Shown here piece by piece: positions 43,600 to 49,084 of a DNA stretch of 49,084 nt. The notes under the pieces are model-generated. The model was not told the DNA's origin and ran no database searches. It worked only from the letters and a program-made list of their open reading frames with translations. Source of the stretch: Reticulitermes lucifugus (lineage: Eukaryota > Arthropoda > Insecta > Blattodea > Rhinotermitidae); contig JAKCWW010002489.1 of assembly GCA_026260175.1 (NCBI GenBank), positions 702 to 49,785 on the forward strand, given 5' to 3'. The position numbers and the translations under genes are program-made. Every line of letters begins with the position of its first letter. Within the stretch, counting starts at the first letter, position 1.

Positions 43600-43790
43600 C
43601 GAAGATTCAAGTCTTCTGGGACGTGCATTCCGTGTCAACTGTTGAATAGTCACCGACGTTTCGAACCGTAGCGCCTAGTCTTGGAATGCTTTACCCTGAA
43701 GATGAAGGCGCTACGATCCTTCGAGATGTCTGTAACAGTGTGCCTGTCTACAGCGCGTAACATCCCAGAAGAGTTGAGCCTTCAGCAACA
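43600..43790. repeat. Palindromic-family copy, best preserved
   Basis: The left arm, TTCAAGTCTTCTGGGACGTG through ACCGACGTTTCGAACCGTAG to CGCC, is complementary to the right arm, GGCGCTACGATCCTTCGAGA through ACAGCGCGTAACATC to CCAGAAGAGTTGA. The centre carries TTACCCTGAAGATGAAGG. The right arm can be read as a peptide (TARNIPEE), which is the likely source of many spurious short protein predictions from this family. Confidence 0.88.
43691..43735 (+). ncRNA. Hammerhead-like motif (hypothetical ribozyme)
   Basis: TTACC (43691-43695), CTGAAGA (43696-43702), T, GAAGG (43704-43708), a nine-base loop, CCTTC (43718-43722), GAGA, TGTC, TGTAA (43731-43735). In the family consensus the second core strand is GAAA, the tetramer CGTC and the last part GGTAA. 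Thus TTACC/GGTAA would be stem I, GAAGG/CCTTC stem II, A-C-G-U a two-pair stem III and the C before GG the cleavage site. This copy has a core substitution (GAGA) and one stem I mismatch, so it is probably inactive itself. The single unpaired T before stem II is non-canonical. Confidence 0.35.
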
Positions 43791-43799
43791 CTGCAGTGA

Positions 43800-44090
43800 G
43801 GACCATGAATTCGCCCCATTCACAGCACCCAACTTGGCTGGGCAGGAGGTTCAGTTTATTCTGTAACACGTCAGAATCCTTTTGCTTATTCTTTCCCGAC
43901 AACCCACTGGTAACTGAACTTCATGAGACTCTAGAACCTACCCTGGATTGAATTCTTTAAATGCACGCTGCTCTCAAGTCCGTTTATTCACGTAGATATA
44001 CTGGCCTATTAAAGTAAGCATAACGCAAGGGCTGTGGATAATACGATGATGTACACAAAGTTCAAATTGTAATTTATTTCTACACATGTG
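43800..44090. other. No gene recognised
   Basis: Flank between the palindromic repeat and the SINE, without features. Confidence 0.4.
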
Positions 44091-44096
44091 TATTAT

Positions 44097-44265
44097 GGGC
44101 AGCTGGGATAGCGTAGCCGGTGTGACTCACTACGGGCTGGACGATCCGGGTTCGAACTCCGGTGGGGGGGACGTGATTTTCCGTCTCCGTCCAGACGGGC
44201 CCTGGGGCCCATCCAGCCTCCTGTACAATGGGTACCGGGTTTCTTTCTCGGGGTAGAGCCAGTAC
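44097..44265 (+). mobile_element. SINE A, 3' truncated
   Basis: GGGCAGCTGGGATAGCGTAG (A-box region), CGATCCGGGTTCGAACTCCG (B box), CGTCCAGACGGGCCCTGG and GGTACCGGGTTTC are present. Similarity stops after CGGGGTAGAGCC, before the CTAGCGCC end seen in other copies. Confidence 0.88.
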
Positions 44266-44540
44266 GGGTGTAAAATTATTCCTCAGTGTTGGTATTAGTG
44301 ACACTGACAAACACACAACATCGCAAAAATTACCATCATCTGAGAACTGGCAAATTTAAAACTTTGTCAACGTACTTATCAGACAAAAGTGCCAAACTTT
44401 ACGATTTGCATACATTTCGAAAGCAGGTGGGGTTTCTGAAGGCCCAGATGTGTTTCATAATCATTGTGCACGCAGCAAATACATGAACGCCAACAATCCC
44501 TTCAAAACGCAGGTACACTTGTTTCGTAATTATTCTCTTG

Positions 44541-44952
44541 AAGCCCCTCCCTTGGTAAGGTGTAACTACTAGTGTTTCATTCAGTGAAGTATAAACACTG
44601 CCTGCGACAGGAACTGGACATATTGGAAACACACAATCCATACTTCTTCCATTCATTTGCATCCAATGTGGGCAGGTGATAGTGGTGCCGGAAGTAAGAC
44701 CTCCATGTTATTGTCAAATTTCCTCTCATTACAATTTCACTACAATATTGGAACTGTTTGGCATTGACGATTAAAAGCTATTGGCTTGTTTGTTACAAGA
44801 GGAATCAGGATATCCTGGCTGGCCAATACACAGGGGATGTCGCCGCATTGATTCCCTTCCCGGACACTCTACATCCCCTTCCTGGATGAAAACGTTTTCT
44901 ATTATAATACGCTTTACCAGGATATGAGGGGGGCCTTACCAAGGGAGGGGCT
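44541..44952. mobile_element. MITE with perfect 19-bp terminal inverted repeats
   Basis: AGCCCCTCCCTTGGTAAGG (44541-44559) is exactly complementary to 44934-44952, enclosing a 412-bp element. No open frame of interest lies inside. No obvious target-site duplication, so the superfamily cannot be assigned. Confidence 0.75.
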
Positions 44953-44959
44953 ACGCTGC

Positions 44960-45825
44960 GAACCCAGATTTAGTCCAGCAGCGTTGGAGTTTTGGCGCAC
45001 AACAGCGTCTGATGATGTCCAGTGTGTGTGTGCGAGACGTTCTTTCGGATATTATAACCAGTTTTTGTGTCAGATTAAGTGACTGTGACCGTGACAGAAT
45101 GTGAACAGAAGCGACAGGTACAACCTCTTCACGGAACGAAGTGTGAGCACACGCTCTGTAGTGGTATGCAGAACTGGGAATGTAGCACGTGGTACGGCGT
45201 ATCAAAACGATTTTACAGAGAGATCCGTAAGTAACTTAAAAGTTATATTCCACAATATCTCAACAAACTGTAAAGGCAGGTAGCTTAACCACTGGTGGCC
45301 TAACTATTTTAATTTAATGAGGTTCAGCAAAAGCCTATTTGCAAAGCGTTGTATTTTTTTTTTTGTACAAGAAGATATTAAACGAAATTTCAAAACGTAA
45401 CGTAAGCCATACTTCCTACGCACTAAGAAAGTTTTAGGTCGCAGGAAAGAATTTGGCAACATTTCAAGTAAAAAATAAAAGTCCCTGTGACGGAGACACG
45501 CAGCATGCAATGGAAAGATGAAAAACCCATATATAATTACAGCCGAAAACCCTTAAGAAAAGACACTTAGAAGCCTTGCGCTCATATGGGAGGATGACAC
45601 TAAGATAAGTCCTAAACACACAGTGTGTAAAATCGACTTAGGTGACCGATAGCGGGGTCTAGCGAACAAAGTAAAAAATAATTCAGGTTCCATAAGAAGC
45701 GGTAACCTTCTGGCCAGCTTAGCGACTAGCAGAATTTAGAAGAGTCCGCTCCACAGAGTCACACAGTAAACGCGGGTTAAATGAGATCTGCGCTCTTTTG
45801 GGATTTTACGCAGCGTAGAATGGTA
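44960..45825. other. No gene recognised
   Basis: Open frames of at most 84 codons without motif; T homopolymer at 45352-45364. Confidence 0.4.
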
Positions 45826-45895
45826 GTTTCTTACCGACGTTTCGGGACAACCTATCGGTCCCATATTCAAGGGTCAAGCAGTCTTGGGCAGATTC
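45825..45895. repeat. Palindromic-family half copy (left arm only)
   Basis: TTACCGACGTTTCGGGACAA, CCTATCGGTCCCATATTCAA and GGGTCAAGCAGTC are one arm. On the minus strand this gives GACC, TTGAATA, GGGAC...GTCCC, GAAACGTC, GGTAA, with an intact stem II and GAAACGTC. The complementary arm is absent. Confidence 0.7.
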
Positions 45896-46084
45896 TATTT
45901 ACACCGCGGCGGAAGCCTGAAATCACTTGGGGTTAACTTACGTGGTAACTACCCAGAACGCAATGCCAATGGGCGCTTCACCTGCTGTTAGACCTATGGG
46001 CACGCAGAATGAATGGTTTGAAAGACGGTCAACTGTCACGTACACTAGACGATATATTTGGCGCCTAGCGTACATGAATGAAAT

Positions 46085-46259
46085 ATGAGTATGTAGCATT
46101 AGTGGAATGATACTGATAGGAGAAACCCGTCTTAGTCGGACAAAATCCTCGTACAATGCCACTTTGTCTACCACAAATTCCACATCGAATGACCTGGTAT
46201 CGAATCCAGACATCCGAGGGGAGAGCCCGGCGACAAACCGCCTGAACTATGGCACGGCC
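46085..46259 (-). mobile_element. SINE B, minus strand, diverged
   Basis: On the minus strand it begins GGCCGTGCCATAGTTCAGGC and has TCTGGATTCGATACCAGG (decayed B box), then TTTGTGGTAGACAAAGTGGC. The plus strand ends with GTAGCATTAGTGGAATG. The 3' tail beyond this is lost. Confidence 0.85.
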
Positions 46260-46264
46260 ACATA

Positions 46265-47250
46265 AAGAATAACTACTCCGAAAGAACACAACAGTATCTA
46301 TGAAATACAGCAACATCACTGTTGGCGTCCTGGAAGCTGTTCGCACGTTACGGCGACAGCAAGTAGAAACTGGCACGATGCACGAAGGTGGCCACTGTTT
46401 CATATAGGCCTACTACTCCAGCAGCAAAGAAACCTAAGAATCGATTTATCTGTAGGCTATTCAGCAACGCTGTTTCTACTCAAGAGGTCACATATCTAAT
46501 GAGACTGGTGTATGATCTAATGTAGACAGTAAATAAGAAACAGGCTAAGACCACATAAGCGTATTTCTGCCGTGTGTGCATGAAATGCAGAAAACCCCTC
46601 GCATTGTCTTAGCCTTAGGTATAAAGTTGCCGTGGTGCATTTCTAGGCATTAGTCACGCGTACGGGAAGAATGAAGAAAACCATGCATACGTCACAGTAG
46701 CCGCTAAACAATCCGGACGAAATTCGAACAGCGTATCTTCCGAATATTACTCCTCCTGTATACCAAGCTGCTCTATAAACCTCGGATATATGAAATGTCA
46801 CACAGTGGGCTAGCCATCAAATCCAGTACGGATATAGATTAGGCTAACGCATTATGAATTGACAGTCTTCCACATGAGTGCTGAAACAAATGTTAAAACA
46901 CAGGACGCCTGGAACTGGTCACACCAAACAGACGACGCCACACTAGGCGGGTACTGAAACACGAGCTTCATTAATTGTATTTCTGTTTTGCATGCGGTGA
47001 TCTTGGGTTCGAATCTTGGTCCGGGGTTCGCAAGACTTGAATAAGAGTTCCTGTCGATTTCCTTAATATCTTCAGACATACGGTAGGCTAGCACAGTGCT
47101 TTCATTCTTTCCAATTCGTCTTTCATCAACATCTTAATATTCGATGCTAAATAACCCACACAAACTTTACAACACCATTGAATAGCACAAGAATCAATCA
47201 CATGTCCATTCACGTTTGTTCCCCTCTATTCTGTTGGTTGTTTCTGTAGG
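46265..47250. other. No gene; B-box-like scrap at 46995-47020
   Basis: GATCTTGGGTTCGAATCTTG is a good tRNA B box without a recognisable A box or body, probably a SINE remnant. The rest shows nothing. Confidence 0.4.
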
Positions 47251-47253
47251 AGG

Positions 47254-47295
47254 GTATTTAATGACGCTGTATCAGTGAGTGGGGTTACTTAGCGG
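47254..47295 (+). repeat. SINE E tail fragment
   Basis: TATTTAATGACGCTGTATCA followed by GGGGTTACTTAGCG matches the end region of SINE E (see 8966). Confidence 0.5.
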
Positions 47296-47727
47296 CAGAT
47301 AAAAACGTCATAATGCCTACGTACTGAGACTGGGAAGATAATATGTACTGTCCTGAGACTGGCTTGGACAGCTGACACATATAAATAGGGATCCCATTCG
47401 TCCCGGCTTTCCCGGGACAGTGCCGGTTTAATGAATCTTAAAGATCTCAGTCCCGGTGTCCCGCAAAATTCGGTTCGGGGTGCCAAATGTCTCGGGTATC
47501 TCAAGAGTCATAAAAATAAGACATTTATGACAATTCGTAGGAACATTTTGACTTTCTCACAGTGGGAGAAAACGTCTATAGGAGTAGGAGAGCCACCGCC
47601 CATTCACTAAGAGGAACGAATAGGAGAGGGAGACGAAGATACGTAGATTAGTGATTATAGAGCCCACACTGAGAATGCAAAATTTGAGGAACGAATATGG
47701 AAAGAAAGATCAATAAGTGAACTGAAT

Positions 47728-47730
47728 GAG

Positions 47731-47763
<33 letters not shown>
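47728..47763. repeat. (TTA)n microsatellite
   Basis: About eleven perfect units. Confidence 0.95.
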
Positions 47764-47769
47764 TCATTG

Positions 47770-48415
47770 TTCGTATCTGCAGGTCATAATTGTTTACACT
47801 AGTTATTTCGTTGCAGTAATATTAATAAACTACTCTTCTCTTTTTAAAGACTGACGGGTTAAGAATTTTGTCTTCTATTCCCACGCGGCCATCTAAATGT
47901 CATTCAGTGTCCCGGTTTTTGGTTTTTAACAAACAATATCCCTTTAAACAATGTGCAGAATAGCATGAAGTGTTCCTACACCAAACGTAAAATCTGCAAG
48001 TACTTTTCAAGAATATGAAGAAATTAACAAGAGAGGACAAAAATATCATGCAAAGGACGTGACACAGGAACCTCATAAAATGCCGTGTACTGCGTACCAA
48101 GTGCTTAATTATCAGTAATAACAGTGCAGTTACAGTTCAGCAAGTAACGGCCAAATACTCTTCTGGTCGTCGAAAACATTATGTTCCAGGAAAACGGAAC
48201 AGGTTGACAAAATTAAAAGTAATCAGATACAATGCAGCCTAGTGTAATGACGGTACATGTCATGCTTTATCTTGAGATGATGAGGATAAACCAACGTTTA
48301 GCATCTGGTACACTAACAGTACGGAGTCAAGAGTTCTCTCTGTGAAGCTCGTTAAGAAACTCCGTTTTATTTGGCATCCAAGGGTCAATTTTCTTTTCGG
48401 TTTCTATATTCGCTC
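47770..48415. other. No gene recognised
   Basis: AT-rich sequence; nothing recognisable by motif or repeat. Confidence 0.45.
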
Positions 48416-48426
48416 GTTTCTAAGAC

Positions 48427-48722
48427 TTTTTTTTTTGTGGAGAAGGGCTCCGCAGCAGAAGCTACGGACGCACCGCAGCCTTCAGCCTTATTGTGCAACC
48501 CTTGTGATGAAGATGAAGAGAAAGGTGATCAGTTTTGTAATTTTTCCAAGTAATGGAGCACCGGTGGAATGAAATTAACAGGGGAAAACCGAAGTACTCG
48601 GGAAAAAAACTGTCCCAGTGCCACTTTATCCACCACAAATCCCACATGGAATGACCCGGGATCGAACCCAGGCCTTCGCGGTGGGAGGCCGGCGACTAAC
48701 CGCCTGAGCCATGGCACGGCCA
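48427..48722 (-). mobile_element. SINE B, full length with target duplication
   Basis: On the minus strand it begins GGCCGTGCCATGGCTCAGGC with an intact A box, then CCTGGGTTCGATCCCGGG (B box), GGATTTGTGGTGGATAAAGT and GGCTGCGGTGCGTCCGTAGC. It ends in a poly(A) tail, seen as the T run at 48427-48436. The 10-bp duplication TTTCTAAGAC is exact at 48417-48426 and 48723-48732. It is the best-preserved SINE B here, so probably the youngest. Confidence 0.96.
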
Positions 48723-48732
48723 TTTCTAAGAC

Positions 48733-48993
48733 CTTGGTTGCAGTGCCATTTTAATCCTATTTGTAAGTCTAACATCGTCAGTTTTATTTGTTCTGTTTCT
48801 TATTTTTTTTTTGCTATACGAGTGCAATGATTTAATGTTTAACCAGTCACACAATTAAACAAGCAAAGCAGTTCATAAATATTACTAAAACGAGATATCT
48901 CACGATAAAAAAATTACGAGTAGCACGTACAGATACCAGAAATGAACTCACCCAGTTCAATTGCTGGTTTTTCTTTACACATCCGTTCCTCGT
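48733..48993. other. No gene recognised
   Basis: AT-rich spacer between two SINEs, with a T run near 48801. Confidence 0.5.
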
Positions 48994-49084
48994 GGGCCGG
49001 GATAGCTCAGTCGGTATAGCGACTCGCTACGAGCTGGACGGTCCGGGGAGCGAATCCCGGTGGGGGCGAGATTTTCAGCACCCG
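48994..49084 (+). mobile_element. SINE A, cut by window end
   Basis: GGGCCGGGATAGCTCAGTCG carries a near-canonical A box (TAGCTCAGTCGG), and GTCCGGGGAGCGAATCCCG the B box. The body runs off the end of the window. Its head is the least diverged of the five family A copies. Confidence 0.93.

Noticed and set aside
43596-43866. Short protein containing TARNIPEE
   Set aside because: It is the translation of the right arm of the palindromic repeat; the same peptide pattern recurs at 3942-4148 from another copy.
48994-49084. tRNA gene, because of good A and B boxes
   Set aside because: Four more copies with the same non-tRNA body occur in the window, and the sequence does not close into an acceptor stem, so it is a SINE head.

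Overview
This is nuclear DNA of an animal with a large, repeat-rich genome, almost certainly an insect. The evidence is the lack of dense open frames, several tRNA-derived SINE families, mariner, hAT and non-LTR remnants, and one clean internal exon with GT-AG signals. From memory, the SINE and LINE families and the very frequent octamer TAGGCCTA resemble cockroach/termite (Blattodea) DNA. That placement is an inference; no database was consulted.

Host coding sequence is scarce. The best case is a 216-nt internal exon on the minus strand (43105-43320), open throughout, with good splice sites and phase-1 introns on both sides. A second minus-strand candidate (10328-10448) looks like a first coding exon: 40 codons, an in-frame upstream stop, a CpG-rich upstream flank and a phase-1 donor. 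Both donors are phase 1 on the same strand, so they could be alternative 5' exons of one long gene. I do not recognise the product of either.

Most of the rest is mobile DNA. 1-9 kb: a minisatellite, a decayed Tc1/mariner-like element (1268-1848), a mariner-like element with about 140-bp terminal inverted repeats (3091-3970) inserted in the loop of a palindromic repeat, a mariner C-terminal remnant (7087-7247) and two SINEs. 10-19 kb: the candidate first exon, a 120-bp near-perfect palindrome, and SINEs at 16117 and 17825 with exact 10-bp target-site duplications. 20-27 kb: a dead full-domain mariner transposase (20188-21230), three LINE 3' fragments and an exact tandem hairpin duplication. 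28-38 kb: SINE pieces, palindromic repeats, a 36-bp minisatellite and, inside it, a 383-bp hAT-type MITE with a perfect 8-bp target duplication. 40-49 kb: the clear exon, another MITE and several SINEs; the window ends inside a SINE.

The most intriguing system is a dispersed palindromic family with about eleven copies here. Its arms carry CTGAAGA, a short stem, GAAACGTC and GGTAA, preceded by TTACC. This can be folded as a minimal type-I hammerhead ribozyme with a two-base-pair self-complementary stem III, as described for Penelope-like retroelements. One unpaired base at the stem II junction is non-canonical, so ribozyme activity is a hypothesis.
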